Below, one piece after another: positions 1 through 7,975 of a DNA stretch of 64,000 nucleotides (its first letter is position 1; the number at the start of each line of letters is the position of its first letter). The stretch is from CAVPUA01 sp963708805 (GTDB taxonomy: Bacteria > Actinomycetota > Actinomycetes > Mycobacteriales > Jatrophihabitantaceae). The notes under the pieces were generated by a model that was not told where the DNA came from, ran no database searches, and was given only the letters and a program-made list of their open reading frames with translations. The stretch is taken from assembly GCA_963708805.1 (NCBI GenBank), contig CAVPUA010000003.1, forward strand, positions 1,116,001 to 1,180,000, in the 5' to 3' direction. The translations under genes were made by a program, and so were the position numbers.

Positions 1-402
1 CGCGTTCTCCTTCTCCGGCCTGAAGACCGCGGTCGCGCGGTGGGTCGAGAAGCGCGAGCGCGACGGTGAGCCGGTGCCCCGGGCCGACGTCGCTGCCTCG
101 TTCCAGGAGGCGGTGGTCGACGTGCTGACCGCCAAGGCCGTACGCGCGGCCCGCGAGAAGGGCGTCGACTATCTGCTGCTCGGCGGCGGGGTCGCGGCCA
201 ACTCGCGGCTGCGGGCCCTGGCCGCAGAGCGGTGCGACCGCCGCGGGATTGCGGCTGCGGGTGCCGCGGCCGGGTCTGTGCACCGACAACGGGGCGATGG
301 TCGCCGCGCTGGGCGCCCAGCTCGTCGCTGCACGGGGCGACCGCGTCCCGGCTGGACATCCCGGCCGATCCGTCGATGCCGATCACCTCGGTCCTGGCCT
401 GA
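1..402 (+). CDS. tsaD: tRNA threonylcarbamoyladenosine transferase TsaD, C-terminal part, two frameshifts
   Basis: This is the 3' end of tsaD (gcp), the transferase that puts the threonylcarbamoyl group on A37 of ANN-decoding tRNAs. The window opens inside the FSFSGLKTAV motif; LLLGGGVAANSRLR and later CTDNGAMVA follow, all typical of the ASKHA fold of this family. The reading frame changes at about 240 (extra C between GAC and GCC) and at about 345, ending in LDIPADPSMPITSVLA with TGA at 400-402. Both shifts are +1 and look like sequence errors, since the protein is essential and every motif is present once frames are joined. In many actinobacteria tsaD lies directly upstream of groES, as here apart from the inserted DUF559 gene. 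Confidence 0.88.
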
Positions 403-414
403 GCCACCGCCCCG

Positions 415-459
415 ATTTTGGAGCGTTCGCCGCTCATAGCGCGGCGAACTCTCCGAAAT
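415..459. repeat. Palindromic repeat, left inverted copy bracketing the DUF559 gene
   Basis: This 45-base imperfect palindrome has arms resembling TTTTGGAGCGTTCGCCGC and its complement. It is 40/45 identical, in inverted orientation, to 1400-1444. It contains the last codons (NFGEFAAL) and the stop of the minus-strand DUF559 gene. The two copies sit at the ends of that gene like terminal inverted repeats. As a hairpin between convergent genes it could also act as a terminator for tsaD. Confidence 0.75.
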
Positions 460-1342
460 TGCGGCGGACTGCGACCTGCCTCCGTACCTGCTTCTCGACG
501 TAGGCCGGTCGTTGGGTCAGATCGGCCCAGGTGAAGCGCAGGGTGACCCAGCCGGCGGCGGTCAGCGCATTCTGTCGCGTCCGATCCCGTTGGAAGCGGG
601 CCACGTCGCTGTGGAACGCCCATCCGTCCACTTCGATGGCTACCCGTGCAGCGACGATCGCGACGTCGATGACCGCGACGAGCGTTCCGTTCACCCAGAG
701 CGGGTAGTTGGGCAGCCAGCCAGGAATGCCCGCCCGACGCAGGATTCGGTGGAGCCGTCGCTCCGATGCCGCGGCCGCTCCGTCATCGAGTTGGGTGGCG
801 AGGCGGCGCAGCATGCGGTTGCCCGCGTGGCCCGGGTAGTCGGTCAATCGGCGACGCACGTCGTCCGGCGTGATCCATCCGCGCTGTAGGCCGCGATCGG
901 CCAGCGCCTGCGCCTTCGACAGCCCGAGCGTGCCGAGCACATCGAGCACCGTCCAGGCGCGAGTGGTGATCGGAAGCCCATCGCGCTGGGTGCACGCGCT
1001 CGGCGGGACGAAGCAGCGCCGCACTCGCGTGCCAGCAATCGGGCTCAGCCGGCGACTCGGCGCGACTACCAGCTGGGTCGGCCCATCGTCGGAGTCGACC
1101 ACGCCCCAGAGGTGCGCAGCGGTCTGGAACCCGAGAGTGCCGCGGGTCGCCAGTACCGCCGCCCACAACGAGGCCCGATACGTCATAGGCGCGCCGCGGA
1201 CCAGAAACACGCCACGGTGAATGCCGGTGAGCCCGCCGCCTCGGATGAGCCGGTCGACCGCATCGGCCGACAGGCCGGTCTGCCGGAGCTGGCTTCGACC
1301 GACGACGCCGGCCTGCGCAGCGGCGATGTCGGCCCAGTTCAC
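434..1342 (-). CDS. DUF559 domain protein with AbiEi-like N-terminus (putative nuclease)
   Basis: The protein has about 302 residues. The N-terminus (WADIAAAQAGVVGRSQLRQ, then GIHRGVFLVRG) resembles the winged-helix AbiEi antitoxin domain. The C-terminal 110 residues are a DUF559 domain, related to Vsr/restriction-like nucleases, with IDVAI followed by VAIEVDGWAFH (a D...ExD pattern) and RQNALTAAGW. I chose the GTG at 1340-1342 (VNWADIAA); an in-frame ATG at 1441 lies inside the flanking palindrome and is less likely. No strong ribosome site is seen. Such genes are often multicopy in actinobacteria and their function is unknown. This one separates tsaD from groES and is bracketed by inverted palindromes, which suggests insertion as a unit. 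Nuclease activity is inferred only from the fold. Confidence 0.8.
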   Translation of the reverse strand: MNWADIAAAQAGVVGRSQLRQTGLSADAVDRLIRGGGLTGIHRGVFLVRGAPMTYRASLWAAVLATRGTLGFQTAAHLWGVVDSDDGPTQLVVAPSRRLSPIAGTRVRRCFVPPSACTQRDGLPITTRAWTVLDVLGTLGLSKAQALADRGLQRGWITPDDVRRRLTDYPGHAGNRMLRRLATQLDDGAAAASERRLHRILRRAGIPGWLPNYPLWVNGTLVAVIDVAIVAARVAIEVDGWAFHSDVARFQRDRTRQNALTAAGWVTLRFTWADLTQRPAYVEKQVRRQVAVRRNFGEFAAL

Positions 1343-1399
1343 CGCAGAGATGATGTCTGTTCTGGCCGTCTTGGCGTCGGGAGTTGTCCACACGGCCGG

Positions 1400-1444
1400 A
1401 TTTCGGAGCTTTCGCCGCGCTATGAACGGCAAACACTCCAAAAT
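1400..1444. repeat. Palindromic repeat, right inverted copy bracketing the DUF559 gene
   Basis: This is the inverted counterpart of 415-459 (40/45 identical), and is itself a hairpin with a TATGA-like centre. It lies just upstream of the likely GTG start of the DUF559 gene and about 20 bases before the groES promoter. No clear target-site duplication flanks the pair. Confidence 0.75.
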
Positions 1445-1464
1445 CGTGCCCGGTGGACCCGGCG

Positions 1465-1493
1465 TCGACAGTTGGCACTCGGCGCGTTAGAGT
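1465..1493 (+). promoter_or_regulatory. Probable groES-groEL promoter overlapping CIRCE
   Basis: TCGACA (1465-1470) and TAGAGT (1488-1493) are separated by exactly 17 bases and resemble vegetative -35 and -10 boxes. The -10 lies inside the CIRCE operator, so repressor binding would block polymerase directly. Inferred from spacing and context. Confidence 0.5.
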
Positions 1494-1498
1494 GCCAA
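1472..1498. promoter_or_regulatory. CIRCE operator (HrcA binding site)
   Basis: TTGGCACTC, nine spacer bases, GAGTGCCAA: a perfect 9-bp inverted repeat with the canonical CIRCE spacing (consensus TTAGCACTC-N9-GAGTGCTAA). It lies 91 bases upstream of the groES start. Known actinobacterial CIRCE sites are bound by the heat-shock repressor HrcA, so this operon is expected to be induced by heat or protein-folding stress. Confidence 0.93.
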
Positions 1499-1588
1499 TC
1501 GGGGCCTCCGGCTGGCACCGCGACGACAGCCGTCCCCGCCGCACCACCAGAGCCACCATCATCTGAACCCGAGAAGGGGAGATCCACC

Positions 1589-1894
1589 GTGACCGCCACC
1601 AAGGTCAGCATCAAGCCGCTCGAGGACCGCATCGTCGTGCAGGCCAATGAGGCCGAGACCACGACCGCCTCGGGCATCGTCATTCCGGACACCGCCAAGG
1701 AGAAGCCCCAGGAGGGCACTGTCCTCGCGGTCGGCCCCGGCCGTATCGACGACAAGGGCAACCGCGTGCCGCTCGACGTGAGCGTCGGCGACGTCGTCCT
1801 CTACAGCAAGTACGGCGGCACCGAGGTGCGTTACGCCGGCGAGGACTACCTGGTCCTCTCCGCCCGCGACGTCCTCGCGGTCATCGAGCGCTAA
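1589..1894 (+). CDS. groS: Co-chaperonin GroES (Hsp10)
   Basis: The 101-residue protein is the heptameric lid that caps GroEL during ATP-driven protein folding in the cytoplasm. Family signatures are visible from the start: IKPLEDRIVVQ, the mobile loop ETTTASGIVIPDTAKEKPQEG, VLAVGPGR and DVVLYSKYGGTEV. The length matches the family. The GTG at 1589 is chosen because a purine-rich GAGAAGGGGAG lies just upstream and the N-terminus then aligns with other GroES proteins. It is the first gene of a groES-groEL operon controlled by the CIRCE element 91 bases upstream, with 75 bases before groEL. Confidence 0.97.
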   Translation: MTATKVSIKPLEDRIVVQANEAETTTASGIVIPDTAKEKPQEGTVLAVGPGRIDDKGNRVPLDVSVGDVVLYSKYGGTEVRYAGEDYLVLSARDVLAVIER

Positions 1895-1969
1895 CCAGAA
1901 ACTCCAGATGCTGCCCCGGCCCTCAACGGGGCCGGGGCAGCGTCGTTTAGGCAACGAGAAGGGAAACCC

Positions 1970-3601
1970 ATGGCGAAGATCCTCATTTTCGACGAGGACG
2001 CCCGCCGCGCGCTCGAGCGCGGCGTAGACAAGCTGGCCAACACGGTCAAGGTGACGCTCGGCCCCAAGGGCCGCAACGTCGTGCTGGCCAAGTCGTTCGG
2101 CGCGCCCGTCATCACCAACGACGGCGTCACCATCGCTCGTGAGATCGAGCTGACCGACCCGTACGAGAACCTCGGCGCGCAGCTGGTCAAGTCGGTCGCG
2201 ACCAAGACCAACGACGTCGCCGGTGACGGCACCACGACGGCCACTGTCCTCGCTCAGGCGCTGGTCAACGCCGGCCTGAAGAACGTGGCGGCCGGCGCCA
2301 ACCCGGGCTCGCTCAAGCGCGGCATCGACGCCGCCGTCGAGGCGGTCAGCAACGCCCTCGACAAGTCGGCCATCCCGGTGAACGGCGAGACCGAGATCGC
2401 GCACGTCGCGACGATCTCGGCTCAGGACCCCACCATCGGCAAGCTGATCGGCGAGGCGTTCACCAAGGTCGGCAAGGACGGCGTGATCACCGTCGAGGAA
2501 TCCAACTCGATGGAGACCACGCTCGACTTCACCGAGGGCATGCAGTTCGACAAGGGCTACATCTCGCCCTACTTCGCGACCGATCTCGAGGCGGCCGAGG
2601 CGGTTCTGGACGACAGCTACCTGCTGATCACCACCCAGAAGATCTCGTCGATCTCGGACCTGCTGCCGATCCTCGAGAAGGTCATCGAGACCGGCAAGCC
2701 GCTGACCATCATCGCCGAGGACATCGACGGCGAGGCGCTGTCGACCCTGGTCGTCAACTCGATCCGCAAGACGTTCCAGGCCGTCGCGGTCAAGGCGCCG
2801 TTCTTCGGCGACCGCCGCAAGGCGTTCCTGCAGGACCTCGCGATCGTGACCGGCGCGCAGGTCGTGGCCCCTGAGGTCGGCCTCAAGCTCGACCAGTCGG
2901 GCCTGGACGTTCTCGGCAAGGCCGGACGCATCGTCGTCACCAAGGACACCACCACGGTGACCCACGGCGGCGGCGAGCAGTCGGCGATCGAGGACCGCAT
3001 CGGCCAGATCCGGCGCGAGATCGAGGACACCGACAGCGACTGGGACCGCGAGAAGCTCCAGGAGCGGCTGGCCAAACTGGCCGGCGGCGTCGGCGTGATC
3101 CAGGTCGGCGCGGCCACCGAGGTCGAGCTCAAGGAGCGCAAGCACCGCATCGAGGACGCGATCGCGGCGACGCGCGCGGCCATCGAGGAGGGCATCATCG
3201 CCGGTGGCGGTGCGGCGCTCGTCCACGCGAGCAGTGCGGTCGAGGGCGACCTCGGCCTGTCCGGTGACGAGGCGACCGGTGTCGCGATCGTGCGGGGCGC
3301 GCTCGTCGAGCCGCTGCGCTGGATCGCCAACAACGCCGGGCTCGAGGGCTACGTCGTGACGGCGAAGGTGGCGGCGCTCGACGCCGACCACGGCCTGAAC
3401 GCCGCGACCGGCGAGTACGTCGACCTGGTCAAGGCCGGCGTCGTCGACCCGGTCAAGGTCACGAAGGCGGCGCTCGCGAACGCGGCGTCGGTGGCGGCCC
3501 TGCTGCTCACCACGCAGACGCTCGTCGTCGACAAGCCGGCCGAGGACGAGGAAGACCATGGCCACGGCGGCCACGGCCACAGCCACGGCCCGGGCTTCTG
3601 A
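1970..3601 (+). CDS. groL: Chaperonin GroEL, GroEL1 type with His-rich tail
   Basis: This 543-residue Hsp60 chaperonin starts MAKILIFDEDARRALERGVDKL and has the ATPase motifs VTLGPKGRNVVL and GDGTTTATVLAQ plus the late signature AIEEGIIAGGGAALVHA. The C-terminus is not the usual Gly-Gly-Met tail. It is histidine rich (DHGHGGHGHSHGPGF), a hallmark of the actinobacterial GroEL1 encoded with groES, as opposed to the housekeeping GroEL2 encoded elsewhere. In mycobacteria GroEL1 is linked to cell-envelope and biofilm functions, and the His tail may bind metals. The gene is intact, has a good ribosome site (GAGAAGGGAAA) and ends just before a strong terminator. Confidence 0.97.
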   Translation: MAKILIFDEDARRALERGVDKLANTVKVTLGPKGRNVVLAKSFGAPVITNDGVTIAREIELTDPYENLGAQLVKSVATKTNDVAGDGTTTATVLAQALVNAGLKNVAAGANPGSLKRGIDAAVEAVSNALDKSAIPVNGETEIAHVATISAQDPTIGKLIGEAFTKVGKDGVITVEESNSMETTLDFTEGMQFDKGYISPYFATDLEAAEAVLDDSYLLITTQKISSISDLLPILEKVIETGKPLTIIAEDIDGEALSTLVVNSIRKTFQAVAVKAPFFGDRRKAFLQDLAIVTGAQVVAPEVGLKLDQSGLDVLGKAGRIVVTKDTTTVTHGGGEQSAIEDRIGQIRREIEDTDSDWDREKLQERLAKLAGGVGVIQVGAATEVELKERKHRIEDAIAATRAAIEEGIIAGGGAALVHASSAVEGDLGLSGDEATGVAIVRGALVEPLRWIANNAGLEGYVVTAKVAALDADHGLNAATGEYVDLVKAGVVDPVKVTKAALANAASVAALLLTTQTLVVDKPAEDEEDHGHGGHGHSHGPGF

Positions 3602-3617
3602 CCGAACTCCGAGCAAC

Positions 3618-3659
3618 ACAGATCGGCCCCGCAGCGTCCGCGCTGCGGGGCCGATCTGT
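3618..3659. terminator. Bidirectional terminator between groEL and whiB
   Basis: A perfect 19-bp inverted repeat (ACAGATCGGCCCCGCAGCG and its complement) with a TCCG loop. It lies between the convergent groEL and whiB genes and probably terminates both transcripts. Confidence 0.85.
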
Positions 3660-3703
3660 TCCTCAGTCGACATGAAGGGGCGGGGGTTCGCCTTGATGTC
3701 GAC

Positions 3704-3994
3704 TCACGCGGTCTGGCGCGACAGCACCCGCTCTCGCTCTTCGACGGACAAGCCGCCCCAGACCCCGTACGGCTCACGCGCGGAAAGCGCCCATTGGCGG
3801 CAATTGGCGATGACGGGACAGGCCGCGCAGATGGTCTTGGCCTCGAACTCTCGGCGCATGCGGGACGGTCCGCGCTCGTTCTCGGGGTGATAGAAGATCG
3901 CCGTGTCCTGGCCCCGGCAGGCGGCGTCGAGCTGCCAGTCCCAGTCACCGTGTCGTGGCGGAGGTAGCCGCCTGATTTCTGCCATGACCCACAT
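3704..3994 (-). CDS. whiB3: WhiB-family iron-sulfur transcription regulator, WhiB3-like
   Basis: The product has up to 96 residues (a second ATG, MAEIRR, lies four codons in). It carries the four cysteines of the Wbl family in AACRG, ICAACPV and NCRQW, which hold a [4Fe-4S] cluster. The GVWGG turn and a short basic C-terminal tail for DNA contact follow. Wbl proteins bind region 4 of the primary sigma factor and respond to redox state or nitric oxide. The position next to groEL1 matches M. tuberculosis whiB3 (Rv3416), so I use that name by synteny. The gene is convergent with groEL, has its own upstream region of about 125 bases, and is intact. Confidence 0.88.
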   Translation of the reverse strand: MWVMAEIRRLPPPRHGDWDWQLDAACRGQDTAIFYHPENERGPSRMRREFEAKTICAACPVIANCRQWALSAREPYGVWGGLSVEERERVLSRQTA

Positions 3995-4120
3995 CCCTCG
4001 GTTTCGCGGCCCCCGACGCGACGGTGAGAACGTCCCTGCTCACAGATCCAAAGATCCAGCGCGCAAAAGGTGACGCTCGGGTGTAGGGATTTTTTCCCGA
4101 ACTCGGGAGGGGCGTAGCGG

Positions 4121-4510
4121 CTAGCGACGGCGGGCGGCGGCCTTGGTGGCGTCGGTGTAACCGCGGGCGTAGTCCCAGCTGACGTACAGATCCGGGCGGG
4201 GGTCGATCGCGGGCTCGTGGACGTGGGTGCGGCCCTCGGCCAGCAGCGCTCGCAGGTTGCCCGCCATGAGGTCCCAGCCGAAGTAGTGCATCTCGCCGCA
4301 GTCGGCGCACTCGACCGAGATCCCGAGGACACCGTCGGGTTCGAGGGCCCGCCGGAAGTCGCCGAGTTCCTCGAGGTCGACCTCGATCTCGCTGCGTTCC
4401 TGGGCGCTGAGTGGCTCGACTTCGTCGTGCTCGTCGAACAGCGACGCGGGGTCGTTGGGATCGCCGAGGAACGGGTCGATCGGGCCTTCGGTCAAGCTCA
4501 CGGCGTCCAC
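4121..4510 (-). CDS. DUF5319 family protein (Rv3412-like)
   Basis: A cytoplasmic acidic protein of about 130 residues and unknown function. It has an acidic N-terminus with a DPND motif, then ECADCGEMHYFGWDLM with a CxxC pair, and the conserved HEPAIDPRPDLYVSWDYARGYTDA segment. It matches the DUF5319 family, found in the same place in mycobacteria (Rv3412, between whiB3 and guaB2). The CxxC and nearby His could bind metal, which is inference. The start is uncertain: I take the GTG at 4508-4510, with another GTG three codons later, and no clear ribosome site for either. A longer in-frame extension to 4666 lacks family similarity. Confidence 0.75.
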   Translation of the reverse strand: MDAVSLTEGPIDPFLGDPNDPASLFDEHDEVEPLSAQERSEIEVDLEELGDFRRALEPDGVLGISVECADCGEMHYFGWDLMAGNLRALLAEGRTHVHEPAIDPRPDLYVSWDYARGYTDATKAAARRR

Positions 4511-4548
4511 GGTAAACGCTGTATTGCAGACAGTGCCAGCCGACCCGC

Positions 4549-7116
4549 TCAAATCTCTGCGATCGCGGTGAGCGGAGAGGTCCGCGCGGCCCTGATTCCG
4601 GGCCACAGCGCGGCCAGAACTCCGACCAGACCGGCGACGACGAAGAAGACGATCGCCTGCCCCCACGGCACGTCCAGCGTCTTCAAGCCGCTGGCCCTCA
4701 GCGTGCGGGTGAACAGGGCGCCGAACGTCAGGCCGATCGCCAAGCCGAGGCCGGCGCCGAACAGCGCGATCAGGGCGGACTCGACGTAGATCGTGCGGCG
4801 CACCTGAGCGCGTTGCATGCCGATCGCGCGGAGCATGCCGATCTCGCGGCGGCGTTCGACCACCGAGAGGGCGAGCGTGTTCACGATGCCGAGCACGGCG
4901 ATCAGGATGGCCAGGCCGAGTAGCCCGTAGAGGATGCCGAGCAGACCGTTCACCTGCGCGGCTTGGGAGCCCTTGAACTCGGTGCGGTTCTGCACGTCGA
5001 CGACGTAGTACGGGTCGGTCGCCTGCTCCAGCCCGTGCCGCAGCGTCTCAAGGTCGGTGCCGGGCGTGGCGCGCACGAGACCCACCTCGTCGGACCACCG
5101 GGCCTCGGGCGTCAACGCCCGGTAGGTGTCGCCCGAGCCCACCCAGCTGCCCATCAGCGGACTGTCGGCGTAGATGCCGGTGACCGTTTCGGTGACGGTC
5201 GCGCCGTCGACCGACGACAGCACGAGCCGGCTGCCCAGCTTCCAGCCGTGCTTGTCGGCCTGGGTCTGCGAGACGAGCAGGTTGGTGCCACTCGGATCGG
5301 CGTTGCCCTGCCTGACGTCGACGTTCATGACGGCGGTGAGCGATCCGTCCACGGCCGAGCCGTCGAAGCTGGTGCCGCCGACCTTGGCCTGCAGGTCCTC
5401 GATCTGGGTGAGAGATCGAACGCCGGGCACCTTGGCCGCGGCGTTCGCGGCGTCGATGGGCAAGCCGAAATCCGATCCGGTGAGGATGTAGTCGGCACTC
5501 ACCTCGTTGTCGACGATGGAGTTCAGACTGGCCTTGGTCGACGAACCGATGACGGCAATGCCGCTCACGAGCATCAGCCCGAGCGTGAGGGCGAAGGCGG
5601 TTGCGGCCGTGCGACGGGGATTGCGCACCGCGTTGGTGCGGGCCAACCGGCCGACCGCGCCGAACGGACGGGCGACGACCGCCCCGAGCAGGGCGATGAA
5701 CCAGCCCGAGATGGTCGCCGCGAGCATCAACGCGCCGCCGCCCACCCCAAGCAGGCCGAGGCCGATCAGGCTCGCCCCGGTGCTGGCCGAGTTCGAGGTG
5801 GCCCCGACCACGGCGGCCAGCACGCCGATCCCGAGCAGCACGCTGCCGATGACGTTGCGGCGGCGCAGGCTGGCCGCCGTCGTCGTCGCGAACTGCTCAC
5901 GCATCGCCGCCACCGGTGGGATGCGCCCGGCCCGGCGAGCGGGCGAGGACGCAGACAGGACGGTCACTCCGACGCCGAGCACCAGCGCGACGATGATCGT
6001 GCGGGGGGCCACCACGACGCCCGAGCCGGGCAGGCCGAGGCCGAGTCCGTCCAGCAGCGAGTGCAGGCCGAGTGCCAGCGCGACGCCGACCGCAGCTCCG
6101 ATCGCGGCGCCCACGAAGCCGATCACCGCCGCCTCGCCCAGCACCGAACGCATGATCTGCGCGCGGTCGGCGCCGATGGCGCGCAGCAGCGCCAACTCGC
6201 GCAGTCGCTGGGCGACGATCATCGAGAACGTGTTGTAGATGATGAACGTGCCGACCAGCAGGGCGATGCCGCCGAAGGCCAGCAGGAAGATGTTGACGAA
6301 CGACAGCGCGCGCTGCAAGGAGTTCTGGTCGGCCGTCCGCACCTGGTCGCCCGTCCGTACGCGCAGGTTGCTGGGTACGGCGGCGGCGACCCGGTCACGA
6401 AGTTCGGCCTGCGACACGCCGGGGTCGGCGCTGAGCCGGACCATCGAGACGTGGCTGCCGTCGGTGAACAACTGCAGGGCGCGCTGTTGGTCGAAGAGGA
6501 CGCCCACATAGCCGCCCGTGTCCGTGCTGATCTTGTAGACGCCGCTCAACGTGACGTCGACCGCGCCGTGTTGCAGCGTGATGATCTTGAGCTGATCGCC
6601 GACCTTCAAGCCGGCCTTGGCGGCCGCCGAGTCGTTGATCACCACCTGATCGGGCCCGGTCGGAGCCGAGCCGCTGATGATCGTCGGAGGGGCGGTGAGC
6701 GCCTGCGCGGCCGGACGCCAGATGTTGCCCTGGCTCGGTGCGCCGCCGCTCTTCACCTTCTTGCCGTCCGGTCCGATCACGACCACCTCGGACGAGGCCG
6801 ACAGCTGCACCGCCTTGACGCCGCTGACCGACGACAGGCTCTGGGCAACGCCGATGGGCACGCCCGCGCTCTGGTCCGACGAGGTGTCGACCTGGACGGC
6901 GACGCCCTTGTCGGAGGTGCTGATGATGTTGTCGAAGGCCGCGTGCAGGGTGTCGGTGAAGACGAACGAGCCGGCGACGAAGGCCGTGCCGAGGACGACC
7001 GAGACGAGCGTGAGCAACAACCGCACCTTGTGGGCGGCCAGGTTGCGCAGCGACATCGTCCGCCACGAGACCGTTGCCGGTTCGATGAGGGCCGGACGCT
7101 CGAGGGTGGCCGTCAT
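4549..7116 (-). CDS. ABC transporter permease, FtsX/MacB type
   Basis: This 855-residue membrane protein has two FtsX domains. An N-terminal TM segment (RLLLTLVSVVLGTAFVAG) leads into a large extracytoplasmic MacB-like domain, then three TM helices containing ELALLRAIGADRAQIMRSV. After a central four-TM region and a second extracellular domain comes the matching C-terminal FtsX core with EIGMLRAIGMQRAQVRRTI. This duplicated layout is typical of actinobacterial exporters of lipids, peptides or drugs that work by a mechanotransmission-type cycle; the substrate is unknown. The ATG at 7114-7116 overlaps the TGA of the upstream ATPase gene (ATGA), so the two are translationally coupled. The gene is intact. 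Confidence 0.9.
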   Translation of the reverse strand: MTATLERPALIEPATVSWRTMSLRNLAAHKVRLLLTLVSVVLGTAFVAGSFVFTDTLHAAFDNIISTSDKGVAVQVDTSSDQSAGVPIGVAQSLSSVSGVKAVQLSASSEVVVIGPDGKKVKSGGAPSQGNIWRPAAQALTAPPTIISGSAPTGPDQVVINDSAAAKAGLKVGDQLKIITLQHGAVDVTLSGVYKISTDTGGYVGVLFDQQRALQLFTDGSHVSMVRLSADPGVSQAELRDRVAAAVPSNLRVRTGDQVRTADQNSLQRALSFVNIFLLAFGGIALLVGTFIIYNTFSMIVAQRLRELALLRAIGADRAQIMRSVLGEAAVIGFVGAAIGAAVGVALALGLHSLLDGLGLGLPGSGVVVAPRTIIVALVLGVGVTVLSASSPARRAGRIPPVAAMREQFATTTAASLRRRNVIGSVLLGIGVLAAVVGATSNSASTGASLIGLGLLGVGGGALMLAATISGWFIALLGAVVARPFGAVGRLARTNAVRNPRRTAATAFALTLGLMLVSGIAVIGSSTKASLNSIVDNEVSADYILTGSDFGLPIDAANAAAKVPGVRSLTQIEDLQAKVGGTSFDGSAVDGSLTAVMNVDVRQGNADPSGTNLLVSQTQADKHGWKLGSRLVLSSVDGATVTETVTGIYADSPLMGSWVGSGDTYRALTPEARWSDEVGLVRATPGTDLETLRHGLEQATDPYYVVDVQNRTEFKGSQAAQVNGLLGILYGLLGLAILIAVLGIVNTLALSVVERRREIGMLRAIGMQRAQVRRTIYVESALIALFGAGLGLAIGLTFGALFTRTLRASGLKTLDVPWGQAIVFFVVAGLVGVLAALWPGIRAARTSPLTAIAEI

Positions 7117-7853
7117 GACTCGAGGCTCTTCATGCGATCGAGCACGGTGTCGGCGGTGGGTGCGCGCAGCTCGTCCACGATCCGCCCGTCGGCCAGGAAG
7201 ATCACCCGGTCGGCGTAGCTCGCGGCGCGAGGGTCGTGGGTGACTATGACGACGGTCTGATCGAGGTCGTCGACGCACTGGCGCAGGATGCCCAGCACCT
7301 CACCCGACGACCGGGAGTCGAGGTTGCCGGTCGGCTCGTCGCCGAAGATGATCTCGGGTTGCGCGGCCAGGGCCCGGGCACACGCGACGCGTTGCTGCTG
7401 GCCGCCCGACAGTTCGCCCGGCCGGTGGTCGAGTCGGTCGGCGAGACCCAGCGTCCGCACGATCTGGTCGAGCCACGCGCGATCGGGCGCTCGGCCGGCG
7501 ATCGCCGCGGGCAGCGTGATGTTCTCGAGCGCGGTCAGCGTCGGCACGAGGTTGAAGGACTGGAACACGAAGCCGATGCGGTCGCGGCGCAGCGCGGTCA
7601 TCCGCTTGTCGGACAAGCCCGACAGCTGCGTGTCACCGATCGCGACCGACCCGCTCGTGACGGAGTCGAGGCCGGCCAGGCAGTGCATCAGGGTCGACTT
7701 GCCCGACCCCGACGGGCCCATGATCGCGGTGAACTCACCGCGGGCCAGCTCGACACTGACGTGGTCGAGGGCGCGGACCGAGAAGCCGTTGCTTCCATAG
7801 ATCTTGACGACATCAGTCGCCGTGGCAGCAGACGATCGAGGTGGTGCGGTCAT
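7113..7853 (-). CDS. ABC transporter ATP-binding protein, MacB/LolD type
   Basis: The 246-residue ATPase partners the FtsX-type permease downstream. Walker A is GPSGSGKST, the Q-loop sits in FVFQSFNLVPTLTALENI, the signature is LSGGQQQRVACARAL, Walker B is IIFGDEPTGNLDS and the H-loop is VIVTHD. The NLDSxxSGEVLGIL region is characteristic of the MacB/LolD/FtsE subfamily, which powers extracytoplasmic conformational change instead of classic import. It is the first gene of a two-gene operon ending in ATGA overlap. The divergent gene is guaB, with 122 bases between the starts. The substrate cannot be told from sequence. Confidence 0.93.
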   Translation of the reverse strand: MTAPPRSSAATATDVVKIYGSNGFSVRALDHVSVELARGEFTAIMGPSGSGKSTLMHCLAGLDSVTSGSVAIGDTQLSGLSDKRMTALRRDRIGFVFQSFNLVPTLTALENITLPAAIAGRAPDRAWLDQIVRTLGLADRLDHRPGELSGGQQQRVACARALAAQPEIIFGDEPTGNLDSRSSGEVLGILRQCVDDLDQTVVIVTHDPRAASYADRVIFLADGRIVDELRAPTADTVLDRMKSLES

Positions 7854-7975
7854 CGTGTGCGCTCATGGTTAGAGCCTCGCCGCCGGGGCGGGCGAGGGCC
7901 ATACGGCTTTCCCCCGAATCCACCCTGACATTCGTCATCCACGTACCATGAGATACCGGCCTGCGAGGAGAAGCC

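Noticed and set aside
415..1444. Classical insertion sequence
   Set aside because: There are inverted ends, but no transposase catalytic domain and no clear target-site duplication, so I report it only as a palindrome-bracketed gene.
1559..3673. A 704-codon open frame on the minus strand opposite groEL
   Set aside because: It is the GC-rich antisense shadow of groEL: Asp/Arg/Val/Leu-biased composition, no recognisable domain, while the plus strand encodes an unmistakable chaperonin. The same holds for long antisense frames at 4963-7218, 43324-45393 and 56769-58565.
4082..4115. Rho-independent terminator after the DUF5319 gene
   Set aside because: The small CCCGA/TCGGG hairpin is followed by A residues on the relevant strand, not T, so it does not fit a terminator.
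4511..4666. Upstream extension of the DUF5319 gene
   Set aside because: The extra residues are Arg-rich and antisense to the FtsX gene end; family similarity begins near the GTG at 4510.
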